64,000 nt of DNA from Roseomonas gilardii. Lineage in GTDB: Bacteria; Pseudomonadota; Alphaproteobacteria; Acetobacterales; Acetobacteraceae. Of this stretch, positions 52,795-61,666 are shown piece after piece. Under the pieces are notes generated by a model. It saw only the letters and a program-made list of their open reading frames with translations, was not told the DNA's origin and did no database searches. The position numbers and the translations under genes were made by a program. Location of the stretch: assembly GCF_001941945.1 (NCBI RefSeq), contig NZ_CP015583.1, forward strand, positions 106,001 to 170,000, given 5' to 3'. How positions within the stretch are numbered: the stretch's first letter is position 1; each line of letters opens with the position of its first letter.

Positions 52795-52895
52795 AAGACC
52801 GACACACGACCCGGGCGGAAACTCGTTGCGGCTGCTTCCTTCCGGACCTGACCGGGTTGGCGAGGCGCCCGTCCGCGGCCGGCCTTCCGTGGCGA
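52795..52895 (-). ncRNA. ffs: Signal recognition particle RNA (small bacterial type)
   Basis: On the minus strand the sequence contains GGTCAGGTCCGGAAGGAAGC followed by AGCCGCAACG, the universally conserved apical domain of SRP RNA where Ffh binds (core at 52830-52853). Flanking GGGCGCCTCGCC and CGCCCGGGTCG can extend the stem. The ends are estimated by pairing and typical length of about 100 bases. It stands directly upstream of dnaX on the same strand, its usual place in many bacteria, including alphaproteobacteria. Confidence 0.88.
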
Positions 52896-52940
52896 CATAT
52901 GGCGGTTCCGGGGGTGGATGGCAACCGGGGGGGGACGGGG

Positions 52941-53855
52941 TCAGCCGAGGCGGGACAGCACCTCCGCCAGTGTGGGCGCGCCCAGGCGTCCGCCGGGGCG
53001 CTCGCATTTGATGGCTGCGGCGGCATGGGCGAAGCGCACCCGCTCCCCGGTGCCGAGGCCGCGCACCAGCCCATGGACATAGGCCCCGTGCCAGATGTCG
53101 CCCGCGTTCAGCGTGTCCACCGCCCGGATCGGCTCCACCGGGAAGGGCTGGAGCGAATCCGGGGCCGCGCGTTCCCAGACCAGGGCGCCCTGTGCGCCGA
53201 GCGTGACGCCGACGACCTCGGCCCCGGGCAGTTCCGCGACAAGGCCGCGCAGCGCCTCGGCGGGCGGGCGGCCGCCGGACAGGGCATCGAGTGCGACTTC
53301 GGACAGGAGCACATGGTCGGCCAGCGGCATCAGGCGGCGCAGGAGCTCCGGCGGGGCGAGGTCCGCATCCAGCACCGTGGGCACGCCGCGGTCGCGGGCA
53401 TGGCGCATCGCCACCTCCCCGGCATCGGCCCAGCGCATATCCACCAGCACCGCCCCGGCGCCGTCCAGCCGTTCCAGCGGCAGGGCCACGGGGGCGGCGT
53501 AGAGGCGGGGGTCGAAATAGGGCACCACCAGCCGCTCGCCGGCCGGGTCCACCAGGATGGCCGAGACCGGCGTGCGGGCGCCTTCCAGTTGGAGCAGGTG
53601 CCCGACATCGATGCCGTCCGCCGCCAGGTTGTCGAGGCAGGCCTGCCCGTTGGCATCCCGCCCCACCAGGGACCAGAGCTCCACCGGATGGCCGAGCCGG
53701 GCGATCGCGGCCGCCGCGCTGACCGCCATGCCGGAGGCGATCTGCTGCATCCCGCGCGGCAGGAGCTTCACGCCACGGCCGGGGATCTCGTCGACGAGGA
53801 AGCTCGTCTCCCACAACACGCCGCCGATGCAGATGACACGTCCGTCGCTGGCCAA
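52941..53855 (-). CDS. PfkB-family carbohydrate kinase
   Basis: A 304-residue ribokinase-fold enzyme. The N-terminal signature is ICIGGVLWETSFLVDEIPGR with RGMQQIASGMAVSAAAAIAR. The C-terminal PfkB signature is IRAVDTLNAGDIWHGAYVHG, with the catalytic aspartate in NAGD. It phosphorylates a sugar or nucleoside-like substrate of unknown identity. It follows the ATC-hydrolase-like gene by 31 bases and is probably the last gene of the ABC-transporter operon; it may equally be separate. Confidence 0.85.
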   Translation of the reverse strand: MASDGRVICIGGVLWETSFLVDEIPGRGVKLLPRGMQQIASGMAVSAAAAIARLGHPVELWSLVGRDANGQACLDNLAADGIDVGHLLQLEGARTPVSAILVDPAGERLVVPYFDPRLYAAPVALPLERLDGAGAVLVDMRWADAGEVAMRHARDRGVPTVLDADLAPPELLRRLMPLADHVLLSEVALDALSGGRPPAEALRGLVAELPGAEVVGVTLGAQGALVWERAAPDSLQPFPVEPIRAVDTLNAGDIWHGAYVHGLVRGLGTGERVRFAHAAAAIKCERPGGRLGAPTLAEVLSRLG

Positions 53856-53886
53856 GTCGTTTCCCCGCCCTTTCCCGCTGCCCCTG

Positions 53887-54372
53887 TCAGGCGGCGTCTT
53901 CCTCGTAGTGGTAGCGGAAGTCGCAATGCGAGGCGCCGCCCATGATGGTCTGCGTCCGCTCCATCTTCAGCTTCGGGTCATAGCCCTCGCAGAAGGCGCC
54001 GTCGCGCTGGCAGGAGAGCAGGTGCCCGATCTCGCCCAGCCCCATCGCCTTGTACATCTCGGCATAGCGGCAGCGGGTGACGTTGAAGGCGAAATGCGTC
54101 GCGTCGCGGCCCACCGTCTCGATCTCCAGCGCCCCGCCGGCGGTCCAGTGGCGCTGGATGTCCACGAAGCTCTGCAGGCTGGTGCCGCCGGGGGCGGAGG
54201 CCGCGAATCCGGCGGCCTGGGCGATGGCGGAGCGGCGGACGGATTCGGCGATCAGGTCCTGTGCCTGCTCCCGTCCCAGCTTCGCCTTCAGCGTCTCATA
54301 GACCTCCTTCAGCAGCTCCGCCTCGATGCGGCGGCGCTCGATGATCGGGGTGACGGTCTGGTTTTCTGACAT
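53887..54372 (-). CDS. L-2-amino-thiazoline-4-carboxylic acid hydrolase-like protein
   Basis: A 161-residue protein whose C-terminal half has cysteines in FNVTRCRYAEMYKAMGLGE, LLSCQRDGAFCEGYDPKLK and ASHCDFRY. This pattern belongs to the L-2-amino-thiazoline-4-carboxylate hydrolase family, which opens a sulfur heterocycle on the way to cysteine in Pseudomonas. Several homologues have unknown substrates. ATG 54372 is chosen over an upstream methionine because MSENQTVTPIIERRRIEAEL begins the conserved helix. It lies 74 bases after the flavoprotein gene in the same direction. Confidence 0.75.
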   Translation of the reverse strand: MSENQTVTPIIERRRIEAELLKEVYETLKAKLGREQAQDLIAESVRRSAIAQAAGFAASAPGGTSLQSFVDIQRHWTAGGALEIETVGRDATHFAFNVTRCRYAEMYKAMGLGEIGHLLSCQRDGAFCEGYDPKLKMERTQTIMGGASHCDFRYHYEEDAA

Positions 54373-54446
54373 CGGAAACTCCCCGGAACGCTTCCCGTCC
54401 AACGATCATGGGGCGGCGCGCTCCCGCTTGTTGTCTGCGGAGCGGT

Positions 54447-55934
54447 TCAGCCGGAAAGGCGGCGCCGCTCCGGCGGCACGAAATAGGGCGTCGGGGCCAG
54501 TTCCGGCTCCTCGAACGCCACCACGGCATCGTAGTGCCGCCCGACCTCCTCGGCGAAGAGCGCCTGTCCCACCTCCCGCGCCAGGGTGGTGCAGCCGATG
54601 CCCACGGCCGGGATGTCGCCGGACAGGATGCCGTGGCTCGACGCGGCGGCCGGCCCCAGCAGCCGCAGCCGCGCCAGGGCGCCGGCGAGCGGCGAGGCGG
54701 GGTCGCGCGGCGTCAGCTCGAAGCCCTCGCCCAGATAGGGGGCGCGGGCCAGTTCCGGGTAGCGGGCTGCTTCCTCCGGCGCCACGCGGTCGCCCCAGAG
54801 CTGCATCGCGTCGCGGAAGGCGGCGAGTTCCGGCATGCGTGCCGGATCGACCGTGAAGCCGGTGCCGAAGACTACCGCGTCGAAACGCTGCGGCCCTTCC
54901 GCCGTGGTCACGGTCACGCCTTCCGCATCGGCCGCCACGTCGCGCCAGCGCGCGTTGAAGACGAGCCGGAAGCCGGGATGACGTTCGCAGCGGAGCACGG
55001 ATTCATGCGGTGGCGGGGAGGCCTCGCCAGCGGTGTAGGTCAGGAAGCGCCAGCGCGTCGCGTCGTCCAGCCGCCCGAAGCCACGCAGGAAGCCGGAGAA
55101 GACCATGCCGCGCGTCTTGTTCACCTGCGGCAGGAAGGCGCGGCGGGCGAACATGGCCACCTCGGCGACGCCCCCTTCCAGCGCCGTGCCGGCATTGTCG
55201 AAGGCCGAGGCATTGGCGCCCAGCACGGCGATCCGCCCGCCCCGGAAGCGGGTGAAGTCGATGGCAAGGTCCACCGAGTGGAAGACCCGTCCGGTGGCCC
55301 GCGCCGCCGCATCCAGACCGTTGGGGAGGGAGGGGAAGGGGGGGATGTTCGGCCCGCCCACGCCGTCCCGCCCGCCGGCCAGCACGACCTGCCGGCACAG
55401 CAGGCTCTCCGCGCCATGCGGGCCGCGCAATTCGGCGCGCAGCAATCCCCCCGATCCCGGAGCCGCCACCAGTTCCAGCGCAACGAGGGCGGTGTCGTTC
55501 TCCACCGGGATCGCCGCCACGTCGCGCACCCAGAGGAGATAGGCGAGCCAGTCCAGCCGGTGGATCTTGTACAGACCCTCCCAGCCCTCCGCGCCATGCT
55601 GCGCCTCCCACCAGGCGCGGAAGGTGAGGGAGGGGATACCCAGGTCCGGCCCGGTCAGGTGCTTGGGCGAGCGGAGCGTTGGCATGCGGGCATAGGTGCC
55701 CCAGGGGCCTTCCCCGCCGCGCGGGTTGCGGTCGATGACGCGGATGTTGCGGATGCCGTCGCGGATCAGCGCGAAGCCGGCGGTCTGGCCGAACATGCCG
55801 CCGCCCACCACCAGCACGTCCAGCACGGGGGCGCCGTCGGCGGCCGGGATGCCGAGCGGCCAGTTGGCCGGCGGGTGGTTCAGCCGGGCGAGGTCGCGCC
55901 GGACCTCTGCCTCCAGCGCCGCGAGGCCGCTCAC
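54447..55934 (-). CDS. FAD/NAD(P)-binding oxidoreductase
   Basis: A 495-residue flavoprotein starting at GTG 55934, which overlaps the stop of the transporter ATPase gene (GTGA). The FAD motif is VLDVLVVGGGMFGQTAGFAL near residue 40 and a second nucleotide motif is GGRIAVLGANASAFDNAGTA near residue 205, where GxGxxG is altered to GANASA. Near the end GDIPAVGIGCTTLAREVGQAL closes the FAD domain. It resembles flavin monooxygenases of the TrkA/CzcO-like group. The tight link to a transporter suggests it oxidises the imported compound, but the substrate is unknown. Confidence 0.78.
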   Translation of the reverse strand: MSGLAALEAEVRRDLARLNHPPANWPLGIPAADGAPVLDVLVVGGGMFGQTAGFALIRDGIRNIRVIDRNPRGGEGPWGTYARMPTLRSPKHLTGPDLGIPSLTFRAWWEAQHGAEGWEGLYKIHRLDWLAYLLWVRDVAAIPVENDTALVALELVAAPGSGGLLRAELRGPHGAESLLCRQVVLAGGRDGVGGPNIPPFPSLPNGLDAAARATGRVFHSVDLAIDFTRFRGGRIAVLGANASAFDNAGTALEGGVAEVAMFARRAFLPQVNKTRGMVFSGFLRGFGRLDDATRWRFLTYTAGEASPPPHESVLRCERHPGFRLVFNARWRDVAADAEGVTVTTAEGPQRFDAVVFGTGFTVDPARMPELAAFRDAMQLWGDRVAPEEAARYPELARAPYLGEGFELTPRDPASPLAGALARLRLLGPAAASSHGILSGDIPAVGIGCTTLAREVGQALFAEEVGRHYDAVVAFEEPELAPTPYFVPPERRRLSG

Positions 55935-57571
55935 GCGATCTCCTCCGGAACCGGGGTGAGGCCGGATGGCGGGGTCCAGCCGCGTCCCGGCACCGAGGCC
56001 AGGAGCGACTTCGTGTAGTCGTGCTGCGGATCGCCGAAGACCTGCACCGCCGTGCCCTCCTCCACCACGCGGCCCCGGCGCATCACCGCGATGCGGTCGC
56101 AAATCTGTGCGGCGACGCGCAGATCATGGGTGATGAACAGCACCGAGAGGCCCAGCCTCTGCCGCAGTTCCGCCAGCAGGCGCAGCACCTGCGCCTGCAC
56201 CGAGACGTCGAGGGCCGAGACCGCCTCGTCCGCCACCAGCACCTCGGGCCGCAGCGCCAGCGCCCGGGCCAGGCCGATGCGCTGGCGCTGCCCGCCGGAG
56301 AATTCGTGCGGGAAGCGGTCCATGGCATCGGGGCGCAGCCCGACCAGTTCGAACAGGTCGCGGGCGCGGGCCATGGCCTCCGCGCGCGGCGTGCCGTGCA
56401 CCATCGGCCCCTGCGCCACCAGCTCGCCCACCTTCCGGCGCGGGTTCAGCGAGGCGAAGGGGTCCTGGAAGACCATCTGGATGCGCTTCGTTTCCGCCCG
56501 CATCTCACGCGCCGAGAGTTTCGCGAGGTCGGTGCCGCCCAGCCGGATGCTGCCCTCGTCCGGGTCCAGCAGCCGCACCACGCAGCGTGCGAGGGTGGAC
56601 TTGCCGGAGCCGCTCTCCCCCACGATGCCGAGCGTGCCGCCTTTGGGCAGGCTGACGCTGACATCGTCCAGTGCCTTGACGATGCGCCGGTTGCGGCGGA
56701 AGAGCCCCGCCTTGCCATAGGTCTTGCTCACCCCGCGCACCATCAGCGCCGGCGCGGCACGGCGCGGCGGGCCTTCCGGCGCGGTGGGGCGCAGTGGCGG
56801 CACGGCGGCGATCAGGGCGCGGGTATAGGGATGCTCCGGCCGGTTCAGGATGTCCCCGGCCTCGCCCTGTTCCACCACCACGCCCTGCCGCATCACCGCG
56901 ATCCGGTCCGCGATCTCCGCCACCACGCCGAAATCATGGGTGATGAACAGCACCGCCGTGCCGTGCTTCGCCTGCAGGTCGCGGATCAGCGAGAGGATCT
57001 GCGCCTGGGTGGTGACGTCGAGCGCCGTGGTCGGCTCGTCGGCGATCAGCACTTCCGGCTCCAGCGCCAGAGCCATGGCGATCATCGCGCGCTGCCGCTG
57101 CCCGCCCGACAGCTCGTGTGGATAGGCTTTCAGCGCCCGCTGCGGATCGGGGATGCGAACCTCCTCCAGCAAAGCGAGCACCCGGCGCTCGATCTCCGCG
57201 GCATCGAGGTCGGTGTGGATGCGGAAGCTCTCGCCGATCTGGTCGCCGATATTGCGCAGCGGGTTCAGCGCCGTCATCGGTTCCTGGAAGATCATGGCGA
57301 TCCGCGCCCCGCGCAGGCGGCGCATCTCCGCCTCGGACTTCGCCAGCAGGTCCTCGCCCGCCAGCAGCACCTGCCCGGCGGCGACGCGCACGCCCTCGGG
57401 CAGCAGGCGCATCACCGCGCTGGCGGTCATGGACTTGCCGGAGCCGCTCTCGCCCACGACGTAGAGGATCTTTCCCTTCTCCAGCGTCAGGGTCACGTCC
57501 TGGAGGGCATAGGGGCGGTCGGCGCCGGGCGGCAGGGCGACGGAAAGGTCGCGGATCTCCAGGCAGTCCAT
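55931..57571 (-). CDS. ABC transporter ATP-binding protein, fused DppD-DppF type
   Basis: A 546-residue protein with two full ATPase domains in one chain. The first has [15 protein letters not shown], the signature [15 protein letters not shown] and Walker [14 protein letters not shown]. The second has [30 protein letters not shown] and [13 protein letters not shown], where the usual P-T-S is A-V-S. It powers an oligopeptide/nickel-class importer. The ATG shares one base with the upstream permease stop, and the stop overlaps the flavoprotein start, so all are one operon. Confidence 0.93.
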   Translation of the reverse strand: MDCLEIRDLSVALPPGADRPYALQDVTLTLEKGKILYVVGESGSGKSMTASAVMRLLPEGVRVAAGQVLLAGEDLLAKSEAEMRRLRGARIAMIFQEPMTALNPLRNIGDQIGESFRIHTDLDAAEIERRVLALLEEVRIPDPQRALKAYPHELSGGQRQRAMIAMALALEPEVLIADEPTTALDVTTQAQILSLIRDLQAKHGTAVLFITHDFGVVAEIADRIAVMRQGVVVEQGEAGDILNRPEHPYTRALIAAVPPLRPTAPEGPPRRAAPALMVRGVSKTYGKAGLFRRNRRIVKALDDVSVSLPKGGTLGIVGESGSGKSTLARCVVRLLDPDEGSIRLGGTDLAKLSAREMRAETKRIQMVFQDPFASLNPRRKVGELVAQGPMVHGTPRAEAMARARDLFELVGLRPDAMDRFPHEFSGGQRQRIGLARALALRPEVLVADEAVSALDVSVQAQVLRLLAELRQRLGLSVLFITHDLRVAAQICDRIAVMRRGRVVEEGTAVQVFGDPQHDYTKSLLASVPGRGWTPPSGLTPVPEEIA

Positions 57572-58404
57572 CAGCCCCGCCCCTTCAGCCGGGGGTTCAG
57601 CGCGTCGTTCAGCCCCTGTCCCACCAGGGAGACGGCCAGCACCGCCACCAGGATCGCCAGGCCCGGGATGGCCGAGACATACCACTGCGCCCGCAGCACG
57701 CCCTTGCCCGCGCCGATCAGGTTGCCCCAGGAGGCGATGTTCGGGTCGGAGAGGTTGAGGAAGGCCAGCGCGCTTTCCAGCAGGATCGCGGTCGCCATCA
57801 CCACCCCGGCATAGACGATCACCGGGGGCAGGGCGTTGGGCAGGATCTCGCGGAAGATGATGCGCAGGTTGCCCATGCCCAGCACGCGGCAGGCCTGGAC
57901 GAATTCCCGCTGCCGCAGGCTCAGGAACTCCGCCCGCGTCAGCCGCGCCGTGGCGGGCCAGGAGACGAGGCCGATCGCCAGCGTGACCGTCACGATGTCG
58001 GAGCCGAAGACCGCCACCAGCACCAGCAGCAGCAGGAAGTTCGGCAGGGTCTGGAAGGCCTCCGTGACGCGCATCAGCGCATCGTCCACCCAGCCGCCGT
58101 AATAGCCCGACAGCGCCCCGACCACGATGCCGATGGCGATCGAGATCAGCGTCGCGACGATGCCGATCAGCAGCGAGACGCGGGCGCCGTAGAGGATCTG
58201 CGCCGCGATGTCGCGGCCCGAGGGGTCGGTGCCCAGGGGGAAGCGCGGGCTGGCGCCGGGCCATTGCAGCGGGCGTCCGGCCAGGCGCAGCGGGTCGTCC
58301 GGATAGAGCAGCGGCGCGGCGAGGGCGGCCGCCACCACCAGAAGAAGCAGCAGCAGGCCGATCACCGCCGGCGGGCTGCGGAGATAGCGTCGGAAAGCGT
58401 CCAT
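57571..58404 (-). CDS. ABC transporter permease (DppC type)
   Basis: A 277-residue permease with about six helices. The N-terminal part has PLQWPGASPRFPLGTDPSGRD, the hallmark of DppC/OppC proteins, and the cytoplasmic EAA loop is in QACRVLGMGNLRIIFREILPN, which contacts the ATPase. It pairs with the permease encoded 8 bases upstream. Confidence 0.92.
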   Translation of the reverse strand: MDAFRRYLRSPPAVIGLLLLLLVVAAALAAPLLYPDDPLRLAGRPLQWPGASPRFPLGTDPSGRDIAAQILYGARVSLLIGIVATLISIAIGIVVGALSGYYGGWVDDALMRVTEAFQTLPNFLLLLVLVAVFGSDIVTVTLAIGLVSWPATARLTRAEFLSLRQREFVQACRVLGMGNLRIIFREILPNALPPVIVYAGVVMATAILLESALAFLNLSDPNIASWGNLIGAGKGVLRAQWYVSAIPGLAILVAVLAVSLVGQGLNDALNPRLKGRG

Positions 58405-58412
58405 GGCCTCGT

Positions 58413-59390
58413 TCAGCGGTCGGCGGCGATGCGCGGGTCGAGCTTCGCGTAGAGCAGGTCCACGCAGAAATTCACCACGATCACCAGCAGGGCGGAGGTG
58501 AAGACGATGCCGAGCAGCATGTTCAGGTCCCGCTGCACCACCGCGTCATAGGCGAGGCGCCCGAGGCCGGGCAGGGCGAAGACGCTCTCCACCACCACCG
58601 AGCCGCCCAGCATTGTGCCGGCCTGCAGCCCCACCAGCGTGATCATCGGCAGCAGCGCGTTGCGCAGCGCGTGGCGCACCACCACGCCGGTCTCGCCCAG
58701 CCCTTTGGCGCGGGCGGTGCGGATGAAGTCCTGCGTCATCACCTCCAGCATCGCGGCGCGCATGATGCGGAGATAGGTGGCGAGGAAGATCAGGGCCAGC
58801 GTCGCGGTGGGCAGGACGAGGTGCCAGGCGATGTCGAGCGCCCGGGTCAGGCCGGTATGGCCCGCGCCGATCTCCTCGAACCCCCCGGCCGGAAGCCAGC
58901 CGAGATTGACCGCGAAGAGCACGATGCCCATCAGCCCGAACCAGAAGGAGGGCGTGGCGTAGAAGACCAGCCCCAGGGTCGAGATCAGCGTATCCGGCCA
59001 GCGGTTCACCCGCCGCGCCGCCAGCACCCCCAGCGCCGTGCCGGCGGCGAAGGAGAAGCAGAGCGAGGAGCCCATCAGCAGCAGCGTGACCGGCAGCCGC
59101 TCCCCGATCACCCGCACCACCGGCTGTCCGTAGATGGCGGAGTAGCCCAGGTCGAAGCTCAGGAGCCGCATCAGGTAGCGGCCGAGCTGCACCGCCACCG
59201 GGGCGTCGAGCCCGTAGAACTGGCGGAGCTGTTCCATCTGCACCGGGTCGCCGCCGCCTATCTGCGCCATCAGCGCATCCACCGTGTCGCCGGGGGCGAG
59301 CTGGAGCAGCAGGAAGAGGCCGACCAGGATGATCAGCAGGGTCGGCAGGCTGGCCAGCAGCCGCCGCCCCGCGAGCGCCAGGACCCGCAC
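58413..59390 (-). CDS. ABC transporter permease (DppB type)
   Basis: A 325-residue permease starting at GTG 59390. The N-terminal helix and LGYSAIYGQPVVRVIGERLP are typical of DppB/OppB, and the EAA loop is in TARAKGLGETGVVVRHALRN. It lies 4 bases after the substrate-binding protein gene and 8 before dppC, in one operon. Confidence 0.92.
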   Translation of the reverse strand: MRVLALAGRRLLASLPTLLIILVGLFLLLQLAPGDTVDALMAQIGGGDPVQMEQLRQFYGLDAPVAVQLGRYLMRLLSFDLGYSAIYGQPVVRVIGERLPVTLLLMGSSLCFSFAAGTALGVLAARRVNRWPDTLISTLGLVFYATPSFWFGLMGIVLFAVNLGWLPAGGFEEIGAGHTGLTRALDIAWHLVLPTATLALIFLATYLRIMRAAMLEVMTQDFIRTARAKGLGETGVVVRHALRNALLPMITLVGLQAGTMLGGSVVVESVFALPGLGRLAYDAVVQRDLNMLLGIVFTSALLVIVVNFCVDLLYAKLDPRIAADR

Positions 59391-59394
59391 CGGA

Positions 59395-61014
59395 TCAGCC
59401 GGCGGCGAGCCAAGTGTCGTGCCAGTCGCCGGAGCCCCAGCGCGGGTAGTTCATGCCGTTGCGCACCCGCTTGCTGGCGGCGGTCTGGAACTCCCGCTCG
59501 GTGATCATCCAGATCGGCAGCGCCTCGTTGATCTCCTTCGTCCACTCGGCATAGAGCGCCTTGCGCTTCGCCGGGTCGAGCTCCGCCGCCGCCCGGTCGG
59601 TGAGCTCGTCGATCTTCTCGGACTTCCAGCCCCACTGGTTGGTCCAAGGCGCGCCCTTCGGGCTGCCGGAGCGGTACCAGACGGTGGTGGAGACCGCCGG
59701 GTCGCCGCGATACTGGTGCCAGCCGGTGGCCAGGTCGAAGTTCCAGTCGCGATAGACGGCCGAAAGGGCGCCGGCGATGTCGAGGTTCACGATCTCCACC
59801 CGGATGCCCACGGCCTGCAGCGACTGCTGGACATAGGTGGCGAGCAGCGGCACGTCCTCGCCGTTCTGGATGGGCACGAGGCGCAGGGTGAAGCGCACCC
59901 CGCCGGCGCTGCGCCTGTACCCGGCCTCGTCCAGCAGCGCCTCGGCCTTCTTCTTGTCGAAGGCATAGGGGAACTTCACGTCCGCCGGGTAGAAGGCGGT
60001 CGAGGAGGAGGGGATGGGGCCGTTGGCGGGGCGGCCCTGGCCGTAGAGGAAGTTCTCGATGAAGAAGGGCACGTCGATGGCATGCGCGATGGCCCGGCGC
60101 ACCCGGACATCCGACAGCTCCTTGCGCCGGTGGTTGAATTCCAGCGTGTTGTTGAAGGCATTCGCCTCCGTGCCCCGCGTGGTCACGGTGAAGCGGTCGT
60201 CCTTCGCCAGCCGGTCGAGATCGGCCATCGGCAGCCCGTTATAGGCCGAGACCTGGATCTGCCCCGATTCCAGCGCCGCCGAGGCCGCCGAGCGGTCGTT
60301 GATGAAGCGCCAGACGATGCGGTCGAGATAGGGGAAGCCCTGGCGCCAATAGTCCGGGTTGCGTTCGGCGATCACGTACTGGCCCCGCTCGTACTGCACG
60401 AACCGGAAGGGACCGGTGCCGACCGGGGCGGTGTTGGCCGGGTTCTCCAGCACGTTGGTGCCGGCGAAGAGGTGCTTCGGCACCACGTAGCCGAGGTCGC
60501 AGAGCGCACGCAGCAGCAGGTTCAGCGGCATGGGCTGGGAATAGCGGAAGACGGCGGTGCGCTCGTCGGGCGTGTCCACCGCCGTCAGGTACTGCTGCAA
60601 CTGGGTGGAATAGTTGAGCTGGGTCTTCCACAGATCCATCGCGTTGTACTGCACGTCGGCGGCGGTGAAGGGCTTGCCGTCGTGCCACTTCACGCCCTCC
60701 CGCAGCCTGAAGGTGATGGTCTTGCCGTCCGGCGTCGCCTCCCAGCCCGTGGCCAGCACGCCGACGGGCTTGCCCTCGGCATCCAGGTCCACCAGGGATT
60801 CGATCATCTTGCTGGTGATGATGTAGACGCCGGTGGAGGCGCGCAGGGCCGGATTCAGGATGCGCTGCTCGCCCGCCAGATGCGCCGTGAGCACGCCGCC
60901 CCGGGTGACGCCGGCGGCCCCGCCGGAGGCCTGGGCCAGGGCGCGGCGCCCGAGGAGCGTGCCGGCGACGAGGGCCGGGGCCAGCAACAGGGCATCGCGC
61001 CGGGTCGGCTTCAT
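59395..61014 (-). CDS. ABC transporter substrate-binding protein (SBP family 5)
   Basis: A 539-residue periplasmic protein with a twin-arginine-like signal (MKPTRRDALLLAPALVAGTL) ending near ALAQA. Family 5 signatures are GWEATPDGKTITFRLREGVK, WHDGKPFTAADVQYNAMDLW and VRRAIAHAIDVPFFIENFLY. These receptors bind peptides, opines, nickel complexes or other solutes. It is the first gene of the operon; the upstream 160 bases to the small protein at 61179 show no clear operator. The downstream flavoprotein and ATC-hydrolase-like genes suggest a nitrogen- or sulfur-containing compound. Confidence 0.9.
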   Translation of the reverse strand: MKPTRRDALLLAPALVAGTLLGRRALAQASGGAAGVTRGGVLTAHLAGEQRILNPALRASTGVYIITSKMIESLVDLDAEGKPVGVLATGWEATPDGKTITFRLREGVKWHDGKPFTAADVQYNAMDLWKTQLNYSTQLQQYLTAVDTPDERTAVFRYSQPMPLNLLLRALCDLGYVVPKHLFAGTNVLENPANTAPVGTGPFRFVQYERGQYVIAERNPDYWRQGFPYLDRIVWRFINDRSAASAALESGQIQVSAYNGLPMADLDRLAKDDRFTVTTRGTEANAFNNTLEFNHRRKELSDVRVRRAIAHAIDVPFFIENFLYGQGRPANGPIPSSSTAFYPADVKFPYAFDKKKAEALLDEAGYRRSAGGVRFTLRLVPIQNGEDVPLLATYVQQSLQAVGIRVEIVNLDIAGALSAVYRDWNFDLATGWHQYRGDPAVSTTVWYRSGSPKGAPWTNQWGWKSEKIDELTDRAAAELDPAKRKALYAEWTKEINEALPIWMITEREFQTAASKRVRNGMNYPRWGSGDWHDTWLAAG

Positions 61015-61178
61015 GGTCGCACCTTCCGATAACAGAATCGTAAGGGGCCACGATAATCCGTTTTGCCGCGCCGTAAATCACGACGAACTGACGTTTTTTG
61101 GAAGATTACACGATCTCTCCGCAGGATGGAGGAGCCGGTCCGGGGGGGCGGTTCCTGCTTCCGCCCCGCGGCGGCGGA

Positions 61179-61391
61179 TCAGCGGATGGGGGACGAAGCG
61201 GACGGCCCGCTGGTTTCCCAGGGCAGCACGGCAGGCGGGCCTTCGTTCAGCGCGACACGGACAGGCAGCCAGGCGGCACCGTGGTCCACCTGATCCTCCA
61301 TCACCTGGAGGGCGGTCAGATAGACCACAAGCAGCGTGCCGGTGACAGCCAGCGTCCCGAGGAGTTCGGGGAAAAGGCTTTTCCTTCGCAT
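61179..61391 (-). CDS. Small membrane protein of unknown function
   Basis: A 70-residue product with one hydrophobic segment (LLGTLAVTGTLLVVYLTALQ) and a polar, tryptophan-containing tail. GAGGACG precedes the ATG with good spacing, which is the main support for translation. It is divergent from rmuC by 275 bases, and no family was recognised. The gap to rmuC contains no other supported gene. Confidence 0.5.
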   Translation of the reverse strand: MRRKSLFPELLGTLAVTGTLLVVYLTALQVMEDQVDHGAAWLPVRVALNEGPPAVLPWETSGPSASSPIR

Positions 61392-61666
61392 GGGGCGTCC
61401 TCATGAGGGGGGATCACAAGGGGCAGGATCGATCCGGGGCCATTACTGAACCGTTTCATGACAGCCGCAACATAAATCCTCCCGCGCGGGCAATCCGGAG
61501 ATCATTCTCTCCCCGGTTGCACTTCCGGGCACCGACGGGGGGAAGCGATGGCCGGTTTTGCCCTTGGGTGGGCAGCGTGCGGAGTCCATAAGGGAATAAG
61601 GGGAACGAAACGCGTCCTTCCCCGCCGAATCCGCCGCGACGGCACCGAGTCTCTGGGAGTTCCGGA

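Noticed and set aside
52713..52898. N-terminal extension of DnaX starting at 52898
   Set aside because: The added residues are the translation of the SRP RNA gene and the leader.
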